A program made the position numbers and the translations under genes. Below are positions 26,101 to 34,180 of a stretch of DNA of 64,000 nt, in pieces. A model generated the notes under the pieces. The model saw nothing but the letters and a program-made list of their open reading frames with translations. It did not search any database and was not told where the DNA came from. Source of the stretch: a bacterium (GTDB lineage Bacteria > Actinomycetota > Acidimicrobiia > Spongiisociales > ZC4RG35); assembly GCA_028819345.1 (NCBI GenBank), contig JAPPLW010000110.1, positions 1 through 64,000 on the forward strand, in the 5' to 3' direction. Positions within the stretch are counted from its first letter, which is position 1, and each line of letters begins with the position of its first letter.

Positions 26101-26669
26101 TCTCCGATCATCCTCTGGCGGAGAAGGCCGCGGCCGTCCAGGCGGCCGCCGACGCCGTCACGTCGGAGTTGAAGAGCCTCCCCGACAAGTCCAAGGTCAA
26201 GATCGCCGGGTTGATCGTCTCGGCTTCGAACCGGTGGACGCGCAAGGGCGACCGGATGATGGTCCTGACCGTGGAGGACCTGGACGGCGAGGTGGAAGTG
26301 GTGGTCTTCCCAAAGGCGGCGGAGCGTTACCAGGAGCTGTTGGTCGCCGATCAGATGGTGGTGGTGTCGGGAAGGGTGGACCGGCGCGAGGACGTGGTGC
26401 AACTCATAGCCAGCCGGATCGAGTCGCTCCAACCGCCCCCTCCCTCGCTGAACATCAGCCTCAGCAAAGGCCTCATCGGCGAACGCGAGATCGCCCGGAG
26501 GCTGGGCGAGGTGCTGCGCCGCCATCCCGGAAAGCGACAGGTGGTGTTCCACATCAAGGAGGACGGCACCCACATCTTCACCTCCGGTCCCAAGGTAAGC
26601 GGGGAAGCGGGATTGGTAGCCGAACTCGAGGAGCTACTGGGCGCCGACACAGTGGTGGTGGCTGCGTAA
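23160..26669 (+). CDS. dnaE: DNA polymerase III alpha subunit DnaE
   Basis: This is the replicative polymerase. Residues about 8-280 are the PHP domain (HLHLHTEYSMLDGAS and MTDHGVLYGAVEFY near the start). The catalytic palm contains PDIDIDFDERFRGEI near 412, and finger motifs follow; the C-terminal part has helix-hairpin-helix and OB-fold regions (KVKIAGLIVSASNRWTRKG near 1015). At 1169 residues the length is typical of DnaE1. The ATG at 23160 is preferred over the GTG at 23142 since the family begins close to the PHP motif; GGGTGGGG at 23140-23147 may be the ribosome binding site. Confidence 0.96.
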   Translation: MSANAGFAHLHLHTEYSMLDGASRVAEIMEAVASDRQPAVAMTDHGVLYGAVEFYQAARESGIKPILGMEAYVSPGSRFDRPTGQENIRHHLTLLAYNDTGYQNLIKISSRAFLDGYWYKPRADRDLLADHAEGIIAASGCLSGEIASHLVPGLVTEEGAARGVFDPDAAARAAAEYQDIFGRENFFIEIMDHGLAHQRLLLPELAKLSERVGAPLLATNDSHYTRPDESETHDVLLCVNTGANFSDDNRLRFDSQEFYIKSARDMRERFPSDLYPGACDNTLLVAERADISMKTGGLLLPDFPAPSGHTHTSYLEELVWEGARRRYRGEVPSEVSDRIRYELGVIGEMGFETYFLIIWDLIREARQRNIRTGPGRGSAAGSMVSYCLEITHIDPLEYGLIFERFLNPGRAAMPDIDIDFDERFRGEIIDYVRSRYGSDHVAQIVTFATIKGKQAIRDAARVYGYEYRIGDQLSKLMPAAILGKEASLNQCLNPPPPESDGIVRDWYANAAGLREAYDFDADARKVIDAARGLEGLRRQDSIHAAGVVISPLPMTELVPVQRKGEGAEVVTQYEMGAVEQLGLLKMDFLGLRNLSTIERTLDMVEEATGSRPDIDGAPLDDQKTFALLRAADTIGVFQLEGEPMRALIQRLRPDRFDDVVALVALYRPGPMGANMHNLYADRKTGRAPVAPLHPALKELLDPTYQILVYQEQVMEVSRAMAGYTMEEADNLRKAMGKKIKAVMDAEEEKFVEGCVAQGHDRATGRDLFELISHFAGYGFNKSHSACYGLVAYQTAYLKAHYPAEYMAALLTSSKNNRDRTAMYLKECRRMGLQVKVPDVNESGMDYEVRSGGIRVGLSAIRNLGESVAQKIIEARREKGAFESFVDFCEKVSVEALRRNTLESLVKGGGFDGVGHTRRGLIEVLPLIVDSVVDRRRQEEAGQFSLFGGGGLPDLTLPDIPDHQWDKQVRLSFEKEMLGLYLSDHPLAEKAAAVQAAADAVTSELKSLPDKSKVKIAGLIVSASNRWTRKGDRMMVLTVEDLDGEVEVVVFPKAAERYQELLVADQMVVVSGRVDRREDVVQLIASRIESLQPPPPSLNISLSKGLIGEREIARRLGEVLRRHPGKRQVVFHIKEDGTHIFTSGPKVSGEAGLVAELEELLGADTVVVAA

Positions 26670-26770
26670 CCACTCGGATCGGCTTCGATATTCACAAGAC
26701 TGGTTAGACAGCGAAAGGGGGGTCGGCCACGGCGTGGCAGCTACAGGAGGCGAAGGGAGGCGAATGCCCG

Positions 26771-27757
26771 CTAGTTCACTTCCCCGCTCGGTTCATGCTG
26801 GACGATCACCTTCCGGTGCGGATAAGGTATGTCGATCCCGGCGGCGTCTAGGGCTTCCTTGATCCGCAGGCGCAGCTCGCGTTCGGTCCGCCACTGCAGG
26901 GAGGGCTTGGTCTTGGCGCGCACCCGGATGAAGATGCCGGACTCGCCCAACTCCTGAACGCCTTTGACCTCGGGGGGCTCGGACAACTCGTCCCCGCCCC
27001 ATTCGGGGTCGTTCCACATGTCGTCGCCGGCCTGCCGGATCACGTTTATCGCCTCTCGCAGGTCACAGTCGTAGGAGACCTCTATGTCCACTTGCGCCCG
27101 CGCCCACAACTGGGAGTAGTTTCCGACGAACTCGATGTTCCCGTTGGGAACGGTCCAGACAACACCCTGGCGGGTGCGGATCGATGTCGACCTGAGGGAT
27201 ATTCTCTCCACGGTCCCTCGCCCTCTTCCGAAATCTATGTCGTCCCCGACGCTGTAGATGTCCTCGATCATCGTGAAGACGCCACTCAGGAAGTCCCTGA
27301 CCACGGCTTGGGAGCCAAAGCCGATGGCGATGCCGAGGATGCCCGCGCCTGCTATGAGCGGACCCAGGTCGATGTTGAGTTGGCCCAGGGCCAGCAATGT
27401 CGTAAACGTCCATATTGTGAACAGGGCCACGCTGCGAAGCACCCCGGCCAGGGTCTCGGCTCTGGCCTTGGCCCGTAGCTTCTCCGCTTCTATCGAGACG
27501 GTGGGGTCACGTCCGACATCCCTGAGATCCGGCCGTGCGAGCCGTGAGGTGAAACGTCCAATAGCCCGCTTGACGGCATGAGAAGCCACCCACCCGGCCA
27601 GCAGGATAAGTAGCACGGCCAACCCGGGGCCCATCAGCCACGTGGCCACATCCGCCAGGAACCGGTTACCGGTCCATTCGAAGACCTTTACACAAACGAT
27701 GTTCGTCTGATCACCGCACGCCGACACGGTGGTGCTCCCTTGAGCTATGAGGAACAT
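26771..27757 (-). CDS. MscS family mechanosensitive channel
   Basis: The protein has one or two upstream hydrophobic segments and the typical third helix and pore region (LIAGAGILGIAIGFGSQAVVRDFLSG), followed by the MscS beta domain (DIYSVGDDIDFGRGRGTVERISLRSTSIRT, PNGNI) and a C-terminal domain with AGIDIPYPHRKV. It would open under membrane tension and release osmolytes. The ATG at 27757 (328 residues) is chosen because the 28 extra residues from the upstream start at 27841 look unlike coding sequence and overlap the divergent region; this remains uncertain. It converges on dnaE. Confidence 0.88.
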   Translation of the reverse strand: MFLIAQGSTTVSACGDQTNIVCVKVFEWTGNRFLADVATWLMGPGLAVLLILLAGWVASHAVKRAIGRFTSRLARPDLRDVGRDPTVSIEAEKLRAKARAETLAGVLRSVALFTIWTFTTLLALGQLNIDLGPLIAGAGILGIAIGFGSQAVVRDFLSGVFTMIEDIYSVGDDIDFGRGRGTVERISLRSTSIRTRQGVVWTVPNGNIEFVGNYSQLWARAQVDIEVSYDCDLREAINVIRQAGDDMWNDPEWGGDELSEPPEVKGVQELGESGIFIRVRAKTKPSLQWRTERELRLRIKEALDAAGIDIPYPHRKVIVQHEPSGEVN

Positions 27758-27856
27758 GGCATGGCTACCTGCGTTCGGCTCGACAAAAACGTGGGTCAGG
27801 AGTCTACCGACGGCCGTACATCCGGAGGCTGGGTCAGCCAAGGTCGTTGACGGAGT

Positions 27857-27862
27857 TATTCT
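27857..27862 (+). promoter_or_regulatory. TANNNT -10 box before small conserved gene
   Basis: TATTCT ends 10 nt before an in-frame GTG at 27873, fitting the leaderless pattern seen at other genes in this window and helping choose that start. Confidence 0.35.
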
Positions 27863-27872
27863 TGACGCGACA

Positions 27873-28094
27873 GTGGCCGGCCAACTTGATGTGGATGCGA
27901 TGATCGCCCGTTATCGCGGCAGGGCGGAGGCGGTCCGGAACCGCTCGCTCCCTCCGGTGGCGGGCGAGGAGCGGCGGCGCTTCATCCAGCAGGCGGAGGA
28001 GGACTACATGGACTACTCGCTGGTGGGAGCCGCCAAGTGGTCGGTGGAGGAGGGCCACCTGGTTCTGCGCATCCCCCTCGGCGGGGGAGGCTAG
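27873..28094 (+). CDS. Small conserved hypothetical protein
   Basis: A 73-residue acidic protein with an LDVDAMIARYRGRAEAVRNR-like start, the segment PPVAGEERRRFIQQAEEDYMDYSLVG in the middle and a short beta-rich end (WSVEEGHLVLRIPLG). I do not recognise a named family, though the mixed helical then strand pattern looks like real protein. The frame is open further upstream to 27747, but that part lies opposite the mscS start and looks non-coding. Its stop faces the thyX-like stop with a 2-nt gap. Function unknown. Confidence 0.55.
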   Translation: MAGQLDVDAMIARYRGRAEAVRNRSLPPVAGEERRRFIQQAEEDYMDYSLVGAAKWSVEEGHLVLRIPLGGGG

Positions 28095-28096
28095 CC

Positions 28097-29722
28097 CTAG
28101 GCGGGTTTCTGCAGCTTCCCGCTGCGTTGGGCGGCCCGGCGTTCCGACTCCAGTCTTTCCAGGTCCACTCCCTGGGTGTTCAGGAAGGTGAAGGCGTCTG
28201 CGATGCGAGTGTGTCCGGCCACTTCGGCGATCTGGCGGTGCATCTCTATGCACACCCGCCGGTAATTGGGATGCCCGGCCGGTTGGGTGCGCAGTTCGAT
28301 CAGGTGCAGCGCCTGGCGGGCGTTCATCTCCATCATGAACCTGATGTGGTAGGCGAACGGCACCGAGTACTGGGCGACCTGGCGGCCCAGGGAGGTCCGC
28401 ACCCGCTCGTAGAACTCTCCGGCCTCTTCCAGGGTCCGGTCCCAAAGGCCTGTAAGGCCGGCGTCGGCCAACTCCTCGGGTCGCTCGTGGCCGAGCCGGG
28501 TGGTGAGGGGCTGCCACTCGATGGTCATCATGCGGTGGCGCTGGATGTCCCGGAACGCCCCGAAGTCGCACACCACGTCGAAGCGGTAGTAGCTTCGCTC
28601 CAGGGCCCTCCCCGGCTTGTGGCGGCGGTTGCGGCGGTCTCCCACCATCGACGCGAGCAACTCGGTGATCTGCTCCGATGACATCCGGTCAACGGTGTCC
28701 CGCAGTTGGGCGTCGGGGAGTTCGGAGACGCTGTACAGGGCCGCGGCGGCCAGTTTCCGCTCGGCGTCGGGATCCCAGTCGGTGAGGGTCACCTCGGTTG
28801 CCGGGACCGGGCTGACACCCAGGCGTTCGGCCATCTCCTCCAGCCGGGAGCCAGTCTCCGAGAGATAATTGCTCCACAGCACTCCCCGGTTCGGAAGGTC
28901 CACCCGGGTGAGGAAGGAGGGGATCACCTTGCGAAGTTCGGTCAGCATCATGGCGCCGTAGTCCCGCACCTCCCGGAGGGGGTGGGCCTGCATGCGGATC
29001 AGGGCCATCTCGTATGCCTGGCCGGTTGCGTAGATCCCCACGTTGGAGAGGGTTGAGGCGGGGAGCAGGCCCCTGATCGAGTCGAAGGCCTTGGCCCGGA
29101 TGGCGGCCCGGTGTATCCAGGCCGGGTCCCCTTCCCGGCGGGGGTGGCGCTCGGTGAAGTAGTCGACCATCACCGGGCGCATCTCCCGGTAGGTCTCGAA
29201 CAGGCGGTTCATCATGGCCAGGTAGTCGTCGCGGAGGGGCGACCCCTCGATCTCGGGGGGAACGAAGAACCGGTACCGGCCGCCGAGGGTCTGATCGTAG
29301 GCGATGTAGCGGGTGGACTGTTCGAGGTAGGCGGCCAGACGTCCCCACTCCAGCACCTTGGTCAGGAGGTTCGAGGCCTGCTCGCAGGCCAGATGGACTC
29401 CTCCCAACTGTGCTACCGAGTCGTCTCCGTACTCGTAGAACACTCGTTTGTAGAGGTCCTCGGCGCGCTTGAGCTTGATGAGGGGGTCCTCTTGGCTCAT
29501 CTCGGCGGCGATGGCCTCGATCCCGGTCTCGGGATCGGTTACGAACTCATCCAGAAAGAGCCGGCGGAGGGACTTGTGGGTCCTGCTGTACCGGGCGAAC
29601 AGGGCGCCCTTCACGACCTCGGGGAGATTGATCAGGGCGAACACCGGCCCGTCGAGGTCGGTGAAGAAACGGCTCAGGATCCCGCGCTCGGACTCGGTGA
29701 AGGACTCGCGGTGATACGCCAT
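28097..29722 (-). CDS. Double-domain FAD-dependent thymidylate synthase (ThyX)-like protein
   Basis: At 541 residues this is about twice a classical ThyX. The N-terminal half has EWGRLAAYLEQSTRYIAYD (near residues 125-143), resembling the STRY end of the ThyX motif, and the C-terminal half has FGAFRDIQRHRMMTIEWQPL (near 385-404), resembling its RHR beginning. Neither half contains the full RHRxxSxNExSxRY motif. Long ThyX-like proteins of this layout occur in several actinobacteria; whether they make dTMP is unclear from sequence. The ATG is preceded by a TATCAT box 10 nt upstream and no ribosome binding site. Confidence 0.75.
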   Translation of the reverse strand: MAYHRESFTESERGILSRFFTDLDGPVFALINLPEVVKGALFARYSRTHKSLRRLFLDEFVTDPETGIEAIAAEMSQEDPLIKLKRAEDLYKRVFYEYGDDSVAQLGGVHLACEQASNLLTKVLEWGRLAAYLEQSTRYIAYDQTLGGRYRFFVPPEIEGSPLRDDYLAMMNRLFETYREMRPVMVDYFTERHPRREGDPAWIHRAAIRAKAFDSIRGLLPASTLSNVGIYATGQAYEMALIRMQAHPLREVRDYGAMMLTELRKVIPSFLTRVDLPNRGVLWSNYLSETGSRLEEMAERLGVSPVPATEVTLTDWDPDAERKLAAAALYSVSELPDAQLRDTVDRMSSEQITELLASMVGDRRNRRHKPGRALERSYYRFDVVCDFGAFRDIQRHRMMTIEWQPLTTRLGHERPEELADAGLTGLWDRTLEEAGEFYERVRTSLGRQVAQYSVPFAYHIRFMMEMNARQALHLIELRTQPAGHPNYRRVCIEMHRQIAEVAGHTRIADAFTFLNTQGVDLERLESERRAAQRSGKLQKPA

Positions 29723-29732
29723 GGAGCTAATA

Positions 29733-29738
29733 ATGATA
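29733..29738 (-). promoter_or_regulatory. TANNNT -10 box before the ThyX-like gene
   Basis: On the minus strand TATCAT ends 10 nt before the ATG at 29722. It fits a leaderless transcript and lies 19 bp from the similar plus-strand box of the divergent gene. Confidence 0.4.
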
Positions 29739-29757
29739 TGGGAGGCCCGTCACGCGG

Positions 29758-29763
29758 TACCGT
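29758..29763 (+). promoter_or_regulatory. TANNNT -10 box before small membrane protein gene
   Basis: TACCGT ends 9 nt before the ATG at 29773; no ribosome binding site is visible, as in the other leaderless candidates. Confidence 0.35.
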
Positions 29764-29772
29764 AACACCGAA

Positions 29773-30051
29773 ATGGGGTCGGTTGTGTTTCGCGTGGTGA
29801 TCGGAGCGCTGGTGGTGTTCGCCATCGTCCTGGCGCTGATCCCCCTGCTGGCCGCCCTGGACCTGGCCCGGGGAGGGAGCGGGTTCGGGATCTGTCCGGA
29901 CGGGGTGTGGCTGTGCTCCGATCCGTACCTGCCGGTGGTCCGCCTGACCGGCCTGGTGGGACTGGGCATCGGGGCGGTGGCGGTGGGGATCCGGGTCGCC
30001 CGCCGCGGGCTCCGGTGGGCCGAACGCCAGGAGGTTCCTCCTCCCGGGTAG
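29773..30051 (+). CDS. Small two-helix membrane protein
   Basis: A 92-residue hypothetical with a hydrophobic N-terminal helix (residues about 5-28), a short loop with two cysteines (GICPDGVWLCSDP) and a second helix (about 53-72) ending in a basic, polar tail. The paired Cys in the predicted external loop could form a disulfide. No family was recognised. It is divergent from the thyX-like gene and faces the thioesterase gene. Confidence 0.55.
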   Translation: MGSVVFRVVIGALVVFAIVLALIPLLAALDLARGGSGFGICPDGVWLCSDPYLPVVRLTGLVGLGIGAVAVGIRVARRGLRWAERQEVPPPG

Positions 30052-30088
30052 CGGAGGTCCCGGGCCGTCTGCAGGCGTAACTCGAAAG

Positions 30089-30568
30089 TCATCCGCCTCG
30101 TAGCCGGATGCCCATCTCCTCCAGGCTCTCGGTGGCGATGAACAGTCCTTCAGACGAAGCGCACACCGCCTCTCCCGACAACAACTCGGCCGCGATGACC
30201 AGGCGCTTGCCACGGCGTTCGGTCACCCGGCCTCGCACCCACAGTTCGGCATCGTCCACCCCGGCGGGACGGTGGAACCGGACCTCGATCCGGCCGGTGA
30301 CCACCATCGTGTGATGGGACAGGATCGCCGCCCACACCGAGACCTCGTCGAGCGTGGTGGTGACCACCCCGCCGTGGAGGGTCCCGTAGGTGCCCCTCAA
30401 CTCTTCGCGGGGACGGAAGTCGGCAATGGCGTAGCCGTCACCGGTGCGAAAGCCTTCCATCCGGAGCCCGTGAGGGTTGTGGGCGCCGCAGGCGAAGCAC
30501 CCCTCCCCGTAGTAGTCTCGCACATCGGTGATCAGGTCCCGGACGGCCTGGCTGCTGAGGTCCTTCAT
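30089..30568 (-). CDS. PaaI-type hotdog thioesterase
   Basis: The 159-residue protein shows the PaaI/4HBT hotdog pattern: GCFACGAHNPHGLRM near the start, LRGTYGTLHGGVVTTTLDEVSVWAA near residues 60-84 with the HGG motif and the acidic residue on the central helix, and VTGRIEVRFHRPAGV. It probably hydrolyses an acyl-CoA; the substrate is not predictable. It stands alone on the minus strand, with about 77 nt to the nth start. Confidence 0.82.
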   Translation of the reverse strand: MKDLSSQAVRDLITDVRDYYGEGCFACGAHNPHGLRMEGFRTGDGYAIADFRPREELRGTYGTLHGGVVTTTLDEVSVWAAILSHHTMVVTGRIEVRFHRPAGVDDAELWVRGRVTERRGKRLVIAAELLSGEAVCASSEGLFIATESLEEMGIRLRGG

Positions 30569-30630
30569 GGTCCGGGGTTGTCGACCGCGGCTTCGGGGTT
30601 CGATGCCCGGGAAGGGGCGTCGGGCTCAAC

Positions 30631-30636
30631 TAGCAT
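30631..30636 (+). promoter_or_regulatory. TANNNT -10 box before nth
   Basis: TAGCAT ends 9 nt before the GTG at 30646 (an out-of-frame GTG lies at 30641). Spacing fits a leaderless mRNA. Confidence 0.4.
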
Positions 30637-30645
30637 CGGTGTGGA

Positions 30646-31323
30646 GTGGCATCCAAGTTCCTATCGGACGGTAGCGCGCCCACCCCCGCCCAGCGGGGAA
30701 AGGCGCGGGCGGTGCTCAATCGTCTGATCCGCCGCTATCCCGCCGCACGGACGGCGCTCGACTATGCCAACCCCTGGGAGTTGCTGGTCTCCACCGTGCT
30801 CTCGGCCCAGACCACCGACGAGAACGTCAACCGGGTGACGCCCGCGCTGTTCCGGCGGTGGCCCACCGCCGAGGACCTGGCCGGAGCCTCCCTCGAGGAG
30901 GTGGAGAGCGTGGTCTTCTCCACCGGGTTCTACCGCCAGAAAGCCCGCTCGATCGTGGAGCTTTCCCGGGATCTGACGGAGAGGTACGAGGGAGTGGTTC
31001 CTGCGGATCTGGAGGAGTTGATCACCTTGCGGGGCGTGGGGAGGAAGACCGCCAGCGTGGTGCTGGCCGAGGCGTTCGGCGTTCCCGCCATCGCGGTCGA
31101 CACCCATGTCCGGCGGGTGACCGGGAGGATCGGCCTCACCATCCAGACCGACCCGGAGAAGATCGAGGTCGATCTCAAGTCCCTCTATCCGACCAAGGCA
31201 TGGGACGGCGTCTCCATGAGGTTCATACAGTTCGGACGGGACATCTGCGATGCGCGGGCGCCGCGGTGCGGAGAGTGCGAGATGCTGTTCGACGGCTTGT
31301 GTGACTGGCCGGACCGTTCCTGA
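30646..31323 (+). CDS. nth: Endonuclease III (DNA glycosylase/AP lyase)
   Basis: Nth removes oxidised pyrimidines in base excision repair. The helix-hairpin-helix with catalytic Lys (LRGVGRKTASVVLAEAFG near residues 126-143) and the catalytic Asp in VDTHVRRV are present. Four cysteines near the C-terminus would bind the 4Fe-4S cluster, but the last gap is seven residues (CxxxxxxCxxCxxxxxxxC) instead of the usual five. The 225-residue length is normal. The GTG start is supported by the TANNNT box upstream. Confidence 0.93.
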   Translation: MASKFLSDGSAPTPAQRGKARAVLNRLIRRYPAARTALDYANPWELLVSTVLSAQTTDENVNRVTPALFRRWPTAEDLAGASLEEVESVVFSTGFYRQKARSIVELSRDLTERYEGVVPADLEELITLRGVGRKTASVVLAEAFGVPAIAVDTHVRRVTGRIGLTIQTDPEKIEVDLKSLYPTKAWDGVSMRFIQFGRDICDARAPRCGECEMLFDGLCDWPDRS

Positions 31324-31362
31324 ACGGGTCCTGCCCGCTCCCGTGAGAGGAATGCTTCGCCC

Positions 31363-32685
31363 GTGATCCGAGGTCCGAGAGGATGGGACCGGCGCATCCT
31401 GGCCCTGGCAGTTCCCGCCCTGGCGGCCCTGGTCGCCGATCCGCTGCTCTCGCTGGTGGACACCGCGTTCGTGGGGCGCCTGGGGAGGGTGGAGTTGGCC
31501 GCGCTGGGGGTGGACACGGCCCTCTTCGGCATGGCGTTCGCGGTGTGCAACTTCCTGGCCTTCGTGACCACTCCCATGGTGTCCCAGAGCCTGGGGCGGG
31601 GGGACAGGGCCGGAGCGACCCGGGTGGTCAACCAGGCGATCGTGACCGCCATCGGCCTGGGCTTGGTCGGGGTCGTGGTGTTCTGGACGGCGTCAGGCGT
31701 CCTGGTGGGCATGATGCAAGCGTCGGCGGAGGTCACCGCCCCGGCGGTCGAGTATCTCCGCATCCGGGCCTTGGCCTTCCCGGCGGCCTTGTTGAACCTG
31801 GCATCCCATGGGATCTACCGCGGATACCAGGACACCCGCACCCCGATGTGGGTCTCGGTGGGAGTCAACGCCTTCAACGCGGCGCTGGACCCGGTTTTGA
31901 TCTTCGGTCTGGGGTGGGGCCTTGCCGGTGCGGGGTGGGCGACTGTTACCGCCCAATGGCTGGGAGCCGGCTGCTTCTTCCTGCTTCTCTCCCGGCGTGC
32001 ATCGGTCGAAGGATGGACGATCCGGGGGACGAGATGGGCCGACCTGCTCCGCTTCTGGGGGATGGGGGCGGTCCTGGCGCTCCGGACCCTGTTCCTGGTG
32101 ATGACCCTCACGCTGAGCGTGGCGGCCGCGGCCCGGGTGGGGACGGTGGAGGTGGCCGCCCACCAGATCATGGTCGGCGTGTGGGCCCTCTGCTCGTTCA
32201 CGCTCGACTCGATGGCGATCGCCGGCCAGGCACTGGTGGGGGAGCAGGCCGGACGCGGGGACGTTTCCAGCGCGCACCAGGTCACCTGGCGCCTGCTGGG
32301 CTGGGGATTGGTGATGGGAGTGGTGATCGCCGCACTGCTGCTGGCGTCGGCAGCCTGGCTGGGCGGGGTGTTCACCGACGACCGGGCGGTGGCAGGTGCG
32401 GTGAGGGGAGTGGTGCCCCTGGCCGCCCTGATGCAGCCCCTGGGCGCCCTGGTGTTCGTGGCCGACGGGATATTCATGGCGGTCCTGGCTGTGCGCCTCC
32501 TGGCCGCCTCCACGGGCGCGGGCCTGGCGGCGGCGGCCGCGGTGTTGTGGGTCTCCGACGCGGCGGGAGGAGGACTGCCGGGTGTGTGGTGGGCGATCCT
32601 CGCCATGATCGTGGCTCGCTCCTGTGTGTTCGCCTGGGGAGGGCGGCAGGGATTGGGGAGGTGGATAAGGGGCGGGAAGCGGTAA
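31363..32685 (+). CDS. MATE family efflux transporter
   Basis: The 440-residue protein has about twelve membrane helices in two similar halves, with the MATE start LALAVPALAALVADPLLSLVDTAFVGRLG and the motif NLASHGIYRGYQDTRTP near residues 145-161. It most resembles the DinF branch. MATE proteins export cationic compounds by sodium or proton antiport; the substrate is unknown. The GTG at 31363 follows a GAGAGGAA ribosome binding site. Confidence 0.9.
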   Translation: MIRGPRGWDRRILALAVPALAALVADPLLSLVDTAFVGRLGRVELAALGVDTALFGMAFAVCNFLAFVTTPMVSQSLGRGDRAGATRVVNQAIVTAIGLGLVGVVVFWTASGVLVGMMQASAEVTAPAVEYLRIRALAFPAALLNLASHGIYRGYQDTRTPMWVSVGVNAFNAALDPVLIFGLGWGLAGAGWATVTAQWLGAGCFFLLLSRRASVEGWTIRGTRWADLLRFWGMGAVLALRTLFLVMTLTLSVAAAARVGTVEVAAHQIMVGVWALCSFTLDSMAIAGQALVGEQAGRGDVSSAHQVTWRLLGWGLVMGVVIAALLLASAAWLGGVFTDDRAVAGAVRGVVPLAALMQPLGALVFVADGIFMAVLAVRLLAASTGAGLAAAAAVLWVSDAAGGGLPGVWWAILAMIVARSCVFAWGGRQGLGRWIRGGKR

Positions 32686-32775
32686 CTCGTTCACCCATCC
32701 CGGACAAGCGGCAGCAGTGACGACGAGGCGGGAGGCTGGCGCAGGGTCGGGTTCAGCCTCCGACGGCCGGATCGG

Positions 32776-33372
32776 TCACGGTCTGGCCACGTCGAGGCGC
32801 CCGAGGAAGAACTGGACCATCGGGCCGATCAGCACCGCGAAGGCCACCGTACCCAGCCCTATGGTTCCGCCGAGCAGCCAACCGACCAGCAGCACCGTGC
32901 CCTCGATGAGAAACCGTGCGAGCCGGATCGAGAGGCCGCGCTTGGCCAGGCCGGTCATGAGGCCGTCCCGCGGGCCCGGTCCGAGCCGCCTTCCGATGTA
33001 GATGCCCGATCCGAGCGCCACGATCACGAGCCCACCCAGCATGAGGGCCAGGCGCGCCACGAACGACGCCGGGGGTTCAATCAGGAGCAGCGTGCCGTCG
33101 ATTACCAATCCGACGACCATGATGTTGAGGACGGTGCCGAGCCCGGGCCGCTGCCGAAGGGGGATCCAAGCCAGCAAGACGACGAACCCGGTGAGAATCC
33201 CGGCCACCCCGATGGTGAGCGGGGTGTGGATCGATATCCCCTGGTGAAGGGCCTCCCAGGGAGACAGGCCGAGGTCGGCCTCCACCATGAGGCCCATGCC
33301 GAATCCGAACAACACCAGACCGAAGAGCACCGCCGGCAGCCGGCGCACCGTCGTGCGGGCCCGATCGCTCAA
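32776..33372 (-). CDS. YczE/YitT-like integral membrane protein
   Basis: The 198-residue protein has about five membrane helices and the conserved pieces GFGMGLMVEADLGLSPWEALHQGIS near the start, IYIGRRLGPGPRDGLMTGLAKRG in the middle and LLGGTIGLGTVAFAVLIGP near the end, typical of the YczE family. Its function is unknown. The TTG start overlaps the stop of the upstream methyltransferase (TTGA), so the two are translated together. The frame stays open upstream through the methyltransferase gene but that part is only a shadow. Confidence 0.8.
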   Translation of the reverse strand: MSDRARTTVRRLPAVLFGLVLFGFGMGLMVEADLGLSPWEALHQGISIHTPLTIGVAGILTGFVVLLAWIPLRQRPGLGTVLNIMVVGLVIDGTLLLIEPPASFVARLALMLGGLVIVALGSGIYIGRRLGPGPRDGLMTGLAKRGLSIRLARFLIEGTVLLVGWLLGGTIGLGTVAFAVLIGPMVQFFLGRLDVARP

Positions 33373-33935
33373 ACCGGCGCCGTCGCCTTGAACAGGAACC
33401 GCTTCTCGGACTCCGTGACGAGCACCCCATCGAACCCGGCGCCGGCGAGCCGGGCTTCGAGACCGGCCGGATCGACCGGGTTGTAGGTGTCCCACAGATG
33501 GAACATCCGCAAGCGCGGGCTGGTCTTCGAGTCGGATCCGGCCAGCACTCCGCCCGGCGCCAGAACGCGCCGGCATTCGGCCAGGATGTCGTCCTGCTCG
33601 GCGGCCGTCGGAACGTGATGGAGCATCGTGCAGCACACCACGACGTCGAACGACTGGTCGGCGAGCGGCAGGTCGGAGGCCGAACCGGTGTGGACGGTGA
33701 CGCTGGAGCCGAACCGGCCGCGGAGTCGTTCGGCGGCCCTCGGGTCGATCTCCACCGTGGTCAGACCCGCCACTCCACACTCGAGTAGCGCGGCGGTGAC
33801 CAGCCCGGGGCCCGGTCCGATCTCCAACACCCGGCCCTGCAGGTCGACGCCGTCGAGGACATCGGGCAGCACGTGATCGACCATCAATCGTTTCCACCGC
33901 GCCGACTTGCAGTACCAATCGTGGATGCGGTTCAC
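33369..33935 (-). CDS. Class I SAM-dependent methyltransferase
   Basis: The 188 residues show the class I methyltransferase core: motif I VLEIGPGPGLVT near residues 36-47, VEIDPRAAERL after it, and the LPLADQSFDVVVCCTMLHHV block near 88-107. The best match is to UbiE/methyltransf_11-like enzymes; the substrate is unknown. The GTG start is the first in frame. It forms a two-gene unit with the YczE-like gene and is separated by about 245 bp from ccdA on the other strand. Confidence 0.85.
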   Translation of the reverse strand: MNRIHDWYCKSARWKRLMVDHVLPDVLDGVDLQGRVLEIGPGPGLVTAALLECGVAGLTTVEIDPRAAERLRGRFGSSVTVHTGSASDLPLADQSFDVVVCCTMLHHVPTAAEQDDILAECRRVLAPGGVLAGSDSKTSPRLRMFHLWDTYNPVDPAGLEARLAGAGFDGVLVTESEKRFLFKATAPV

Positions 33936-34180
33936 GTCGATGCCGGTCGATCAGACCGCTCCAAGAGATAGACCACCCGGTTGCTGACCGCCACCTAGGT
34001 TACTGCAACGGTCGGTGCCGGCCCTTGCAAGGAGGGACAACCCCCACACAGGCAGGCCGACACTCCGACCAAGCCTCTTCCAACGCGCCTTATGGCCACG
34101 GCGTAAGAAGTCATCAACGGTAAAATCGGTGTTGAAGGCAATGAATTTGCCAGCGGCACCCTACGCTCGGAAGGCGCTCA

